A stretch of 64,000 nt of DNA from Mycocentrospora acerina. Lineage: Eukaryota > Ascomycota > Dothideomycetes > Pleosporales. Both the position numbers and the translations under genes were made by a program. The stretch is from the NCBI GenBank assembly GCA_022701365.1, contig JAKUHH010000177.1:372001-436000 (forward strand), written 5' to 3'. Positions 12,472 to 23,684 of the stretch are shown piece after piece; position 1 is the stretch's first letter; each line of letters begins with the position of its first letter. Under the pieces are notes generated by a model. That model was not told where the DNA came from. It saw only the letters and a program-made list of their open reading frames with translations, and made no database searches.

Positions 12472-14177
12472 ATGGACACAAGATCCTCTGTGGACTATGT
12501 CCGAGATAAACCCGCTGCTTCAGAACCTCAACAGTCTCCCGTCGCGAAGGAAAAGACGTTGGAAAATGTCGCAGTATCAACCAGCAGAGCATCATCCAGC
12601 GAGAGGGACAAGGAAGAAGCTGTCCCACTACGCATGAAGTTAATATCTATCCTTCTCGTCACAGCCATTGGATTCGGTTCAAGGTGGAGCAGTGGAGTGA
12701 CAGGCGCAATGAAGAGTACCCTGAAAAAGGTGTGTTGAGAGCAAATTCGAAGAGACTTGTAACTGACTAGAAAAATTGTAGGAACTGAAAATCAACAATA
12801 AGCAGTATGCTGCGTTGGAAGCAAGCGAGGACTTCATGAAGACGGCCTTGATTCTTGTAAGCGGTCTGGTGACGGACAGGATTGGCGGCGCAGGTCAGTG
12901 TACCAACAGAGAGATTCATAGTCAATGCTTATTAACAGATCTCAGGTGCCATGCTTTGGGGAAACGCCATCTACAGTGTGGGCGCCATCTTGATCGCGGC
13001 TGCGACAACCCCAGCAGTCCGCTCATACAAGTTTATGATCTTCGGCATCATTGTCCAGGCGTTGGGAGACATAGCAACCCAAGTTGCCCAGTACAAGGTC
13101 TTCAGCTCCTGGTTCGCACCATCGAACGGCTTTGCATCCACTCTGGGCTTTGAACTTGGAATTGGCAAGATCGGGGCTTTTGTAGGAAAAGCTACGGCCA
13201 ACATCATTGCCAGAGATACGGGCGACTTCAGCTGGGTATACTGGACGGCTGTTTTTATGAACTTATTCACCAACGTCGTTACCGTCGGGTTTTGGTACTT
13301 CACAAAGTACTGCCAGAAGACGTACTCTGGAACGGCCGACCCAGCAACTGGCGAGAAGCTGACGGAGAAGAACAAAAAATTTGAGTTCAGCAAAATGCTT
13401 CAGCTCCCTTGGCCATTCTGGGGCATCGTTGCTTTCTCTCTATTCCAAACCAGCACGGCGGGAATCTTCTCCCAAAATGCTACGGAGCTGGCTGAACAGC
13501 GCTTCGACATTGATGCCGTTACAGCAGGCTGGTATTCCTCTATGTCACAATACCTTGGTTTCTTTTTGGTACCCCTTATTGGAGTATTCATCGATCTCTT
13601 CGGAAATAGATTGACCTTGATGCTGGTATGTGGTTTGGGCATGCTCCTTTCCATGTGTCTAGCAGCGTGGGGCCCTACAATTGGGGGAACTGCTGCCTCA
13701 TTCGGCATCTATGCAGTTGCATTCTCCTTTGGACCAACCGTCATCATCGATGGCATTCGCACATCCATGTGGTACCAAGAGGTGTTTGGCTCAGGTTATG
13801 CAGTCAAGATTGCCGTCAACAACAGTATGACAATTTTTGTCCGTATCATCACCGGTGTGATTCAGGATCGCGATAACAATTCATACGACAACGTCGTCAT
13901 CGTCTATGTTATCCTGGCTGTGGGTTCTGTCCTTGTGGCGAGCATCCTCTTCGCCTGCAGCTTTGGGAAGGTGGAGCTCGCGCACTTGCAGTGGACGAGG
14001 AAGCAGAGAATACGCAAGGGCGAGTTGATCAATGAACGCAGGGACAAATTTGAGAATGGACAAGAAGGCGTAAGAAATCGAAGGATTAGCATGACGTTGT
14101 TTATCGCTCTGCTATTCTTCATCGCTGGCGCCTGGGCGGCATATTTCTGGGGTGTGGCGACAGGCAACAACAGCTAG
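12472..14177 (+). CDS. Major facilitator superfamily transporter, MFSD1-like
   Basis: Three exons, 12472-12729, 12782-12893 and 12946-14177, with two 52-bp introns (GT-AG) give 533 residues. The N-terminal 60 residues are polar and Ser/Lys/Glu rich, consistent with a cytosolic tail. About twelve hydrophobic segments follow, starting at LISILLVTAIGFGSRW. The segment ALGDIATQVAQYKVFSSWFA followed by GFELGIGKIGAFVG resembles the TM4-TM5 region of animal MFSD1, a lysosomal dipeptide exporter of the MFS. By that resemblance a vacuolar or endomembrane solute transporter is likely; the substrate is inference. The C-terminus ends in one TM segment and a short tail (FWGVATGNNS). The start is the ATG followed by DTRSSVDYV; the frame is open upstream to 12298 but without a better ATG. 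Confidence 0.85.
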
Positions 14178-14545
14178 ATGACCTGAGCCGGCAAACGGAC
14201 CAAAGGGAGCGATAACGGCAGCGGTATGGCAATGATAAGACATGAATGAATGAAGTACTATCCCGTCGGGCATAGATGTCACGATAGCAAATGCTTGGTG
14301 TAGTTGTATCGCCCCGCCAACCCCGCCACTGCCTTATCAGCTCTTGCACCTGCCGCAGTCGGCGTGCCCCTCTCCGTACATAGCTGTGAGGCCCCACGGA
14401 GGCGGCCGCCCCAGGGGCGTCTATCGCCTGATCAGATGATCTGGAACTGCATCTCCACTTGTAGAAAGATGCTGCACATCTGTATTTCCTTCAATTCTGC
14501 AATTGGACCCTTGAAAGTGACACGCGCGACACCCCGCAATTGGCC
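14178..14545. other. Short intergenic region
   Basis: About 370 bp between the transporter stop and the dioxygenase start. It contains a CG-rich stretch around 14385-14415 (AGGCGGCCGCCCCAGGGGCG), which may be part of the dioxygenase promoter. No gene is seen. Confidence 0.4.
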
Positions 14546-15675
14546 ATGACAGACATCAAAGTAGACCAGGCAGTCTCCCAAGACGACCTTGTTATTCCTG
14601 TACCTTGCCCTGTACATTGCATGTAGATAATTCCCTAACACCGCCAGCTCATTGACTTTGAACCATTCCTCTCCGGCGATGCGGCAGCCAAGAAATCCAC
14701 TGCCCAAGCTGTCCTCGAAGGCTTCCAAAACGCAGGCTTCATTTACCTGAAAAATCACGGCATCCCCGCCTCCACCGTCTCAAAGACCTTTTCCCACAGT
14801 GCCAAATTCTTTGCACGCCCACAAGACCAAAAAGACGCATTAGCATGGTATTCTGCCGCCGCGAACCGCGGCTACGTCGCTCAAGGACGCGAAAAGCTCG
14901 TTACGCTCGAGGAAACCGGCACAGAAGCTGAGCTCCGCAAAACAGTACCAGACCTAAAAGAGTCGTTGGAAATTGGGCGCGACGACCAGCCCGAAATGCC
15001 CAACATGTGGCCCAACGGTGACGATGAGGCTACAGAATTCAAGAAGCAGATGTTGGGGTTCTTTGAGTCGTGCAAGGGCCTGCACATTGAGGTTATGCGT
15101 GCGATCGCACTGGGAATGGGGATCGAGCAGAGCTGGTTTGACGGGTTTACGGATGCCGGGGATAATACTCTGAGGCTGCTGCATTATCCAGGAGTGGAGA
15201 AATCAGTCTTCAAGAGGAGCGATGGACAGTTGCAGGTTAGGGCGGGGGAGCACAGTGACTACGGCAAGTTTATATGACTGGCCTTTGCGTGAGAGTTACT
15301 AATCATATATCAGGTTCAATAACACTCCTCTTCCAGGACATTCGCGGCGGTTTGCAAGTCCGCTCACCTAAGGGTACCTTCGTCAACGCCACCCCCATTG
15401 AAGGCACCATTGTGATCAATGCCGGTGACTTACTCGCACGTTGGTCTAACGACACCATCAAGTCGACAAAGCACCGCGTTGTTGAGCCCCCGCCAAAACC
15501 CGAGCACGAAGGTCTGGACGTGTACCCGCCGCGATACTCGATAGCCTACTTCTGCAACCCGAACTATGAGCGCATGATTGAGGCAATTCCAGGGACATAT
15601 GAGAATACGGGTAGGAAGTACGATGACGTGCCAGCTGGAGATTACATCATTGGGCGACTGACTGCTACGTACTAA
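14546..15675 (+). CDS. 2-oxoglutarate/Fe(II)-dependent dioxygenase (isopenicillin N synthase-like)
   Basis: Three exons, 14546-14599, 14648-15263 and 15314-15675, encode 343 residues. The N-terminal DIOX_N region includes VIPLIDFEPF and GFQNAGFIYLKNHGIP. The iron ligands are H220 and D222 (HSDYG) and H277 (STKHRVV); R297 and S299 (PPRYSIAYF) fit the 2-oxoglutarate-binding RxS pair. The family oxidises small molecules, in fungi usually in secondary metabolism or nucleobase/flavonoid-like chemistry; the substrate cannot be told from sequence. The first intron is a normal 48-bp GT-AG intron. The second starts with GCAAGT rather than GT and is needed to keep the frame across HSDYG/SITLLFQD. The gene runs tail-to-tail with the polymerase gene. 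Confidence 0.9.
15264..15313 (+). other. Non-canonical GC-AG intron
   Basis: This 50-bp intron has donor G|GCAAGT, branch-like TTACTAAT and acceptor ATATCAG. The only nearby GT donor would put the downstream iron-site strand in the wrong frame. Both flanks code for conserved dioxygenase sequence, so the GC donor is well supported by frame. Confidence 0.8.
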
Positions 15676-16050
15676 AAGTTGAAGAGTGGGGAAGATATGT
15701 GCTGCATGCTTATACATGACTATTGTCTTCTTCTTTTCCATCATTCTTACATGTAATTTTAGGTCGTCGCACGAGAAGATGAAAATTATCTGGTCATATT
15801 GTGTTGCTACACACGCTGCTCGGTGATGATGGTGACTGAAGAGGAAAATATAAAATTTGGTATCGGATCAGAACACAAAAATAAATACATACATGTCGAG
15901 TAATCCATCAAGCGAAACACGCTCTTCACTCGTATAATAACCAGACAACAAACCCACTCCCTGTCAGATGGTGGGATACGCTGAATATCCATAACCCAAA
16001 CGCCATGGACTTTGGAACCCAATCCAGCAATCTCGTTTCACTTACATCCC
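15676..16050. other. Convergent 3' region
   Basis: About 375 bp between two convergent stops (dioxygenase and polymerase delta). It should hold both 3'-UTRs. It is AT-rich near 15840-15890. No gene is seen. Confidence 0.5.
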
Positions 16051-19000
16051 CTACCAAAGAGCAGCGTCCTTGTCGAAGCGCACCAACTCCTTCCCACCAT
16101 CCTCAACATCCTTCCGCGCCTTCATGCGCATGTAGAAAATGGGACAATCGCGTGACGAACAAATGACCTCACAATGTATACTGCCTTGACACCGCTGGCA
16201 TTGCGTCCAGAGGCGCGAGAACCGGACTTCCAACTCGCTGACTTTGCTCAGTGTCTTCTGGTATAGCTCACCGATTCGAGGGCGGCAGTCCTCGCAGACT
16301 GCACCCTCCTTCTCGTGCGCAGCAATCAGCGGCTTTTTGCAACCCATGCAGGTCTGTGTCTTTTTGGCGAATTTCATGAGGCCGCCCATCGTGGGTACAG
16401 CGACCGAGATTGAGCGTGTATGTTCACCGGTGAGGAGTGAATTAGCTTTCTTCTCGCCGAGAATAGGCTCGAAAATTCTGCCGAGCGGTTTTGCAAGTTG
16501 GTTGTCAAGGTAGTATCTCGTGTCGATGGGCAGATTATTCTCCAAGACGAAAATGGGATCCTCGGACTTCTCGTAGTTCTTGGAGCCGTTTGCACCCTTG
16601 ACCATGACATACGCCACACGATCACCCAGTGCAGGAGCGGAACCGGCATCCCGCTTCTTCATGCGCTCAGCAAGCTCAACATGCGCTTGTTTGTTGGCAT
16701 AACCACCCTTGCCTTCTTTGTCCTCTTGCTTGGTGAGTGCTTTGGTGATGACGAGATTGGACATGTCGACCTTATTTTGTAAAAGGTCGGATATGGTGTC
16801 CTTGACAAACCTGTCGACGTTAGCAAAATACAAAGGATTGAAATCAGTTAACTTACTCTTGAGCACCGTCTGGGTCTTGGTCGATCAACAACATGCGAAG
16901 TGAAGTCTCGATGACCGTCTGCACCAGACGACAGTTATCACGACGGACAGTCTCAATACCCTTCGTGTCCATCTTGTCATACTTGTCGGGATTTGTCCAA
17001 TATAAACCAGCGTAACGCTTCTTGTTGATAAGCAAGTAAGGGAAGTAAACCTTCTCGAACTCAAGCTTGATGGGCTTGATAAACTTCGAAGATACGTAGT
17101 CAGCAGCTTCTTGTCCAAGCTTCATCGACTCAGCAAGGTCAGACGTGCCGAACTTCACCATGACCGAATCCGTGTCACCGTAAATGACCTCCGCATCATG
17201 ACTGTATCCGTTCGCGATAGTGTATTTCGCCTCCACTTCTGCCTTGGTCTTCTCAATCATTTGACGACCGAAACTGGTGGTACTACTGGCAATCGCAACA
17301 CAGGGCAGTTTTCCATTGGTGGCACCCGTGAGACCATAAACAGAGTTAGCGGTGACTTTCAACGCGAGTTGGCGACCGTTGAGCACAGCCTTCTTGAACG
17401 GATCCGTCTCAGTGGCCAGCTCTCTCTTCGCCTTCTTACGCGCACTCAGCACTTCTTCTAGAATCTCTGACAAGAGACCTTTTCGTGTCTTGACAGTGCA
17501 GAACATGTCGCCGTTTGGCGTAACAATGTAATCCTCATCTTTTCTCATCTTCAACTTTTCCACAGTCTGTTTGTCCAACCAAGTCGTGTAGCAGAGGTTG
17601 TGTGCCTGCATGATACTGGGATACAGGGAGGCAAAATCAAGCGTTGCAACTGGCTGCTTGTAGTATCCCCGCTTCGGTTCGATAACGGTCGCACCTTCGT
17701 ACATGTCACTACTGTCTCCCTGGTTTGGAAGGTCAGGGCAGATGAGCTGATGGTCCAGGGCTTTTCGGAACAGCTGACTGACGAATCTGATTTGCTGACC
17801 TCGCGCAAGAAGATAGTTAAAGGGCACACCCGTCACTCTGGCCAACTCCGTGTAGTTGACAAGACACATGAGCTTGTCGAGTAATCGCTGTGGTAGATAT
17901 GCGTCCTTCAGACAGTAGACAGCCAATCGTCGTCGCGAGTTAGCGTCACCATTGTACAATTCCGTGATCATGCTGTGGTGTACATCCTCCTTTTGCTCCT
18001 TCAGAAAGTGGGCGCACACTGAGTTGAGAGTGTAACTTCGAAGTTGGTGGTCGCGCTGAATTAACAGCAACAAATCTAACTGGAGACGTCCGTTCGTGTT
18101 GGTGTTCTTCATGTCCCGGCTTCCCATCTGCTTGCTCGAGAAAGTTGAACTCTCTACCTTTGATTGAACCGTCTTGAGACGCGACCAATAGGGGAATTTC
18201 TGAAGTTTGAGATGATTCGCTCTGCCAAGTAGGTAAGGAAAGTCAAAATTGGAAATATTGTAACCAATAATAACATCGGGGTCCACCTCTTCAACAAAGT
18301 CGCGCCACTTCATGAGCATGTCGCCCTCGTCTTGGAAAGAGAGGACCTGCGTCGCAACAATCGGACTGACTGTGTCCATACAAAAGACGTTCCTCACAAA
18401 AGGCTTTTCTTCACCAAATCTGGTGACCACGTTCGCGATCTGAATGACAGGATCTACATTTGCTTCTGGGAAGATACCTTTGCGGCCAGCGCACTCGATA
18501 TCAAAAGAGAGGATGCGGAGTGGTGCAATCTTGGAATATTCGCCGTCTGAAGGATGGGCAACGAGGTCAGAATAGTGGATCTGGGCTTCGATTTGACAAT
18601 TTGAATGGCGGTCATTAGGCCTAAGCAGTCTGTATTTGCCGGCGGGTGCTTCAACCCAGGACATACCGGCGATCTGACCGGTCAGCGTTGACAATCACTA
18701 GAAAAGAAATAAGCGTACCTTGGTATCAATCATAAATCTCAGCACATAGGCAATGTTATCAAATGTCAAGATACCACCATCGCATGCAGGCCACCGCTGC
18801 TGCCAGTTGGCATTTCCTTTCTGGACCATTGTCCGTATTAGGTTAATAAGCTTCGGGTTGCTGACTGTGATCTTCAGGTATGGGCTTTTTTGATTTCCTT
18901 GGAACCGCAGGATGTTCTCCCTCATGGTCATCTGTACTGAATCTATGACGGCTGAATGCTGATTGAACTGTTTCTGACACTCATTCTCAAGGTAGAGCTT

Positions 19001-19543
19001 GAAGGGGGCACAGTCCTCCTTCTGGAAGTTGATTGGCGCGGCAACGTAGAAGTAATGGAGGAATCCTGTAACGTGCAAGAGTACCGAATGACCATTCTGT
19101 GACATGCGTGGTTAGCTTGTATTGTTGGATGATCTGCACAGTTCTCTTACCTCCGTCACGCCGAACAGCTTGACTGTTGTTCTTCCTCCATTCAGCACAC
19201 CCTCTTCAGCTTCAATCTGCTGGAAGCAAACCCTGTCGTTTAACTCGTTGAAGTCCTCTGATAGTGGTGGTCGCTTCCACTGCTGATCCCTCTCGGTGTT
19301 GTTCCCCTTTAGCGTCTCAATGTCCTGCGTCATCTTCTCTAACGTCTCCTCGAACTTGCTCGGCGCCGGCTGGCTCGAGTTAAATGAGCCATTGGTCGTC
19401 TTCACAGGCGGCCCTCGTCTTGTGCTGCCATTTTCAACTTTGAGCTTCTTGGACGAGCGGGGCGAAACCAGTATGTTGGCGCGGCCAGTCGAGGCTTCGG
19501 CGAGCGCTCGCTTCGCTGGTGTTCTCGCAACAGCGCCTGGCAT
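16051..19543 (-). CDS. POL3: DNA polymerase delta catalytic subunit
   Basis: Four exons on the minus strand (19543-19151, 19096-18719, 18673-16857, 16810-16051) encode 1,115 residues, the normal length for the family. The N-terminal tail is basic ([12 protein letters not shown]), nuclear-type. The 3'-5' proofreading domain has Exo I FDIEC (D315, E317), Exo [13 protein letters not shown] and Exo [12 protein letters not shown]. The polymerase domain has motif [12 protein letters not shown] (D603), motif [13 protein letters not shown] and motif C YGDTDSV (D757, D759). The C-terminus has the CysA zinc module (CMGC...CEDC) and the CysB module (CQRC...C...C) that holds a [4Fe-4S] cluster and binds the B subunit. 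It is the main lagging-strand replicase, acting with PCNA. All catalytic residues are intact. Introns are short GT-AG, phase 0, 0 and 2. Confidence 0.97.
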
Positions 19544-20270
19544 TTTGACTTTACTACAGGCGGGAGTTGAGAGTAAACGGGGTTGTGGGCAGTCAACTTG
19601 GCGTTGTTGTGGTGTGTGGAATCGTCACGGAAAGTGCTCTGTCGCGAAACACGAGAACGCGAAGGCGCGACCGAGCGCGTCATCCCTGTACGTGATTAAT
19701 GGGCACCCGCACTGACCACAGCTTTGGAGACAACTGTGAACTTCACTTTCTATCTAGTTTCTCCTAAGACTTTACAATCAGTACATGTGTTCGATTATTT
19801 AGCGTCTTTTCATCACAGACGTAGTGAATGATTAATCTGGTGTCTTCGAAGGCAGTATCTGAACTCTTACAAATGTCGACAGTCACGTCCACACTGCTCG
19901 TTCATATTTGTAAACTAATGTCTGTGAAGAGAATTCTTCAAGTGCATCAGGGAATTAGGAAAACTCTGTAATTATTGCATGATCGTTGCAAAGAAATGAG
20001 GATTCTATGTTGATTGCAGATAAATGACTCTCGATCGGGTCCTCATGCAAAGTGCTTAATACAAATTCGTCTTTTCAACCCTAAATCTCCACAATGACTA
20101 CGCGTGCGACTCACCCCAACTATGAGAAGCCAAGCCTTCCCCACCTTCTCGTCACCAGATTACGTAACCATATAGTGCTAACTCAACCGTGAGCAAACAC
20201 CCCTCAATCCCTAGTCCTCTGTCTACATCACTCGCTCAGACATCAAGCAAAACCTACTCTGTCACGCAAC
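19544..20270. promoter_or_regulatory. Divergent intergenic region, POL3 / GNAT
   Basis: About 730 bp between two divergently transcribed starts, so it must contain both promoters. It is CG-rich close to the polymerase start and AT-rich in the middle. No gene or repeat is seen. Assignment as promoter rests on position only. Confidence 0.45.
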
Positions 20271-21014
20271 ATGACAACCAACCGAGACGAAGTTATTGTC
20301 TCCCATGTCGAAAATGCACAGGATCTGAAGCAGGCAAATCACAGTGTCTCCGAAGCATTTGGCCGCCAGACCAAAGATGCTCTCTGGATAGGTATGAACC
20401 CAGGGTGGGATAATGCCGAGGGACAAGAGACCAACGCCCAGAGAATGATCAAGAGCTGGCAGTCTGTCACAAAAAATAAGGATGGCAAACCAAACACCGT
20501 CTTTCTCAAGGCTACGTTACCGGATCCTGAGAAGAAAGGAGAGAGGAGGGTCGTTGGTCTAGCTATATGGAAGCAGCTCTCCTTTGTTGAGGGGTACGGC
20601 GATCCATTCACAGGCGACATGAGTGAAGCGCTTCAAGGCCAAGAAGAGACAGAAAAGCGCTTCGCAACACAGATGTTTGCGTCGTTGTGGAAGCGCCGCA
20701 TTGAATACCTAAAAGAGATTTCATCACCAGAGTCTGGTCGTGACCCTCCTGCGATTTTTGTTCTCGACCTCTGTGCGGTTGATCCGGCATTCCAGCGTCG
20801 TGGGATTGCAGGTAAGCTAGTTGAGGTTGGGCTTGAAGAAGCGAAGCAGAGAGGCAATCTGGAGTGCACAACGGAGGGCAGTGCTATGGGAAGAGCGGTA
20901 TATCGGAAGTTGGGCTTCAAGGACGAGGGTACTGGTGACATTGTATATGAGCTTGATGAAGAGTTTCAGGCAAGAGACCAGCCGCCCAACGTGTTCTTGA
21001 GGACTCGTGCTTGA
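20271..21014 (+). CDS. GNAT-family N-acetyltransferase
   Basis: A single exon of 247 residues. Residues 165-195 form motif A of the GNAT fold: a beta strand (FVLDLCAVDP) followed by the acetyl-CoA pyrophosphate loop QRRGIAGK (175-182) and helix LVEVGLEEA. Motif B follows as GRAVYRKLGFKDEG. The family transfers acetyl from acetyl-CoA to amines; fungal members of this size and layout are mostly uncharacterised, so the substrate is unknown. A preceding upstream ATG in another frame (20189) opens only a short out-of-frame frame. The ATG at the start of MTTNRDEV gives the expected length and a typical N-terminus. Confidence 0.88.
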   Translation: MTTNRDEVIVSHVENAQDLKQANHSVSEAFGRQTKDALWIGMNPGWDNAEGQETNAQRMIKSWQSVTKNKDGKPNTVFLKATLPDPEKKGERRVVGLAIWKQLSFVEGYGDPFTGDMSEALQGQEETEKRFATQMFASLWKRRIEYLKEISSPESGRDPPAIFVLDLCAVDPAFQRRGIAGKLVEVGLEEAKQRGNLECTTEGSAMGRAVYRKLGFKDEGTGDIVYELDEEFQARDQPPNVFLRTRA

Positions 21015-21403
21015 TAGCGTAGGTGATCTGTAGGACTGCAGTCCAATCCGACCTTTTGAGAAAGAGCTGGAAATCATTACCAGAAAGTACGTAAGATGAT
21101 AGCCGTTATCGAACAATATTTGGCTGGCAACATGGCCGCACGGTCATCTCCGCTGCCGTCCCAGATACACGTCTCCATAGCTCTTTGCTCATTGGGGAAG
21201 GTGGGATGGAGAGCTTGGAGGGGTGGGGCATCCAGCTTCAAATACCCCGCCAGGGTTCAAAGTTCCAAAACAGCCCTCAATCTTAATAACAGCTCTTCTT
21301 CTGAATTTGATACTTCTCCCGTTATTTTTTTATATTGTTCTTAACAGATCGTTTGGGGTCTAAGAACTACACAACATCTCAACATACGTACATAGCCGCC
21401 AGG
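21015..21403. other. Intergenic, amidohydrolase promoter
   Basis: About 390 bp between two genes on the same strand. An AT-rich tract at about 21315-21340 lies some 70-90 bp before the downstream ATG. No gene is seen. Confidence 0.4.
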
Positions 21404-22544
21404 ATGCCTATCGTCGACGTCCACACCCATGTCTACCCTCCAAAGTATATGGAGCTTCTCCGTTCGCGCACTACAGTACCCTACGTGCGAACCTTTGAAG
21501 ATGCGCCCGACTCTGCACGATTGATCATTCTCCCTGGGGAAGATGACCCATCGACACCATCGACCTCGCGCGGTCGCCCCATTGGCTCCGAATACTACGA
21601 TATCAAAGAGAAGATTGCATTCATGGACCTCCACAACATCGACAAGTCTGTCATATCACTCGCAAACCCATGGCTCGACTTCCTGCCTGCCGAAGAAGCA
21701 GGTCAGGCGGCAAAGGAAATCAACGATGACGTGAACAACGAGTGCTCGCTATATCCAGGGCGTCTGTACTTCTTCGGCACACTCCCTCTCTCTGCCTCGA
21801 CAGAAACCATTGTTGCGGAGATTGAGCGCCTAGGCACGCTGAAGTACGCGCGCGGCGTCATCCTAGGCACATCAGGCATGGGCCAAGGACTTGACGACAA
21901 GGCCCTAGATCCCGTGTACGCAGCGCTGCAAAAGCACGAACAACTCATTTTCCTGCACCCACACTATGGTCTCCCTGCTTCTGTCTATGGGCCCCGTGCG
22001 AGTGAGTACGGACACGTGCTTCCTCTTGCGCTCGGCTTTCCTCTTGAGACGACGATTGCAGTGACGAGGATGCTGTTGAGTGGCGTATGGGATCGATTTA
22101 CAAAGTTGAATGTTTTGCTTGCGCATTCTGGTGGCACGCTGCCGTTTTTGGCTGGAAGAATTGAGTCGTGCATTCTTCATGACGGGCACCTCAAGGCACA
22201 TGGGAAAACGGAGAGCAGAAGGGATGTTTGGGACATTTTGAAGACTAACATCTATCTTGACGCTGTCATTTACTCTACAGTGGGGTTGAATGCTGCGTTG
22301 GAGGCTTCTGGATCAGATCGCCTATTATTCGGTATGTTGGATTTATTGCTTGATCATAGTGTGAGACTAATGCTGTGTAGGTACTGATCATCCATTCTTC
22401 CCACCGCTGGAGGAAGACGTGAAGGAGTGGCACAGTGTGAATGCGAACTACAGTGCCATCGCGAAGGCATTTACGGATGAGGACAGGAAGGCGCAGGATG
22501 TGCTTGGTGGTAACGCAATGCGGATACTGAGGCTGGACTCGTAA
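21404..22544 (+). CDS. Amidohydrolase, aminocarboxymuconate-semialdehyde decarboxylase (ACMSD)-like
   Basis: Two exons, 21404-22331 and 22381-22544, with a 49-bp GT-AG intron; 363 residues. The metal-binding HxH lies at the very N-terminus (DVHTHVYPP, H7 and H9). A further ligand is in FLHPHYG (about residue 185), then LLAHSGGTLPFLAGR, and the catalytic Asp in FGTDHPFFPP (D312), which is split by the intron. This is the layout of the ACMSD branch of the amidohydrolase superfamily (non-oxidative decarboxylases of aromatic or 2-aminomuconate-type acids). Substrate could be ACMS of tryptophan breakdown or a related aromatic acid; I cannot choose. The frame reads on to 22387 without splicing, which would lose the conserved C-terminal Asp, so the spliced model is preferred. 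Confidence 0.9.
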
Positions 22545-22875
22545 ATACAGTTTCATGTACCACTGATTCGAGTATGCTCTTTTCGATCCGTGAATCTCGT
22601 GTTGATGAATGTTGACGGATGTTGACGGATGGTCACAACAATCCGGCCAATAGCAATCTCGATATTGAATGGACCCCAGGATTAGGATCTGAGATCAGAT
22701 GATGACGTCGTAGATCTAGAACCGCAAGATACACGACACGCTTCAAGATGCGATGTGCGTAAGACATGTTTAACCTCCCAAACCATCTTAAAAACTTCCC
22801 TCGTCCAATTCACATTCCGATCTTACTAACAAACTAAAAGTCCACCACCGCAACCCCCCTCCAAGACCCTTCAAA
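22545..22875. other. Intergenic with 10-bp tandem repeat
   Basis: About 330 bp. At 22601-22630 the decamer GTTGACGGAT occurs twice in tandem, preceded by a degenerate copy GTTGATGAAT. The rest should hold the amidohydrolase 3'-UTR and the promoter of the downstream membrane-protein gene. Confidence 0.5.
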
Positions 22876-23684
22876 ATGGGCAACATCCAGTCTGCCGCGC
22901 GCATCATCGCGCCGCTATCCTTTGCCTATGACTTCGCCGCCCAGCAATACGGCATATTTTCCACCCCAAGCATGCTCGACATCCACTACCAAAACCTCGC
23001 TGCCTTTTCTCCGCAACCTTACTTCATCGGGGCCTTTTTCGCGCCACAGCTAGTGTTCCAGCTGGTATGGTTATGGAAACTCTGGAGACAGGAAGGGACC
23101 GCGCAAGAAAAGGCCATGATGAACAGGTTCGCGTGGGCGTACAGTGTGGCAAACGTGTGTTTAGGGAGTGAGTATCCTAGCCATTTTAACCCCCCAAGAG
23201 AGGAAATTCGACAGCGATGAAAACGGGGAGATGAATGTGCAAGGCAAGACTGACACATCAAAAACCAGCCTGGATGTTCTTCTGGAACTCCAACCAACTC
23301 GACATTGCAAATGTTTTTGTTATCATAAATACCGTGGCACAAGTGTTCTACATTGCTACGCAACTGGAGCCTCTGGACACGCGCTCGACACCCAATCTTC
23401 TCACGCATATCGTTGCTAAGACGTTTGCGGGCATCGGCATCCTCGACCTTTTGCACAACACGTCTGCGGCGTACTTCAAGGGTGTGCCGCCTAGCTCGCT
23501 TGTGCAGATTGCTACAGGGGTGGGGTTTGCGGCTGCGGCGAGTGCCAGTGATTGGATCTTTGGGGGGTGTTTAGTGTATGATCTTGTTGCATTGAGTATG
23601 GGGCAGGAAGGGGGTTGGAGTAAGTTGTTGGGTGGATATGCAGCGATGGCGGCGGGGATTATCGGGTTGAGGAACTGGTTCTAG
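22876..23684 (+). CDS. Conserved fungal membrane protein of unknown function
   Basis: Two exons, 22876-23167 and about 23269-23684 (intron about 101 bp), give 235 residues. I do not recognise a named family. Hydrophobic segments include YFIGAFFAPQLVFQLVWLW, WAYSVANVCLG, IANVFVIINTVAQVFYIA, LLTHIVAKTFAGIGILDLL, VQIATGVGFAAAASASDWIFG and LLGGYAAMAAGIIGL, so about five or six TM helices. It has no signal peptide of usual form and no catalytic motif. The splice joins VCLG to TWMFFWN in frame. The intron is longer than the local norm. Both exons read like a conserved protein (even hydrophobic pattern, no low complexity), so it is likely a real gene. Confidence 0.75.

Noticed and set aside
21335..22387. 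Unspliced 350-codon version of the amidohydrolase
   Set aside because: It would end shortly after FG and lose the TDHPFFPP metal/catalytic segment, which is found in frame after a canonical 49-bp intron.
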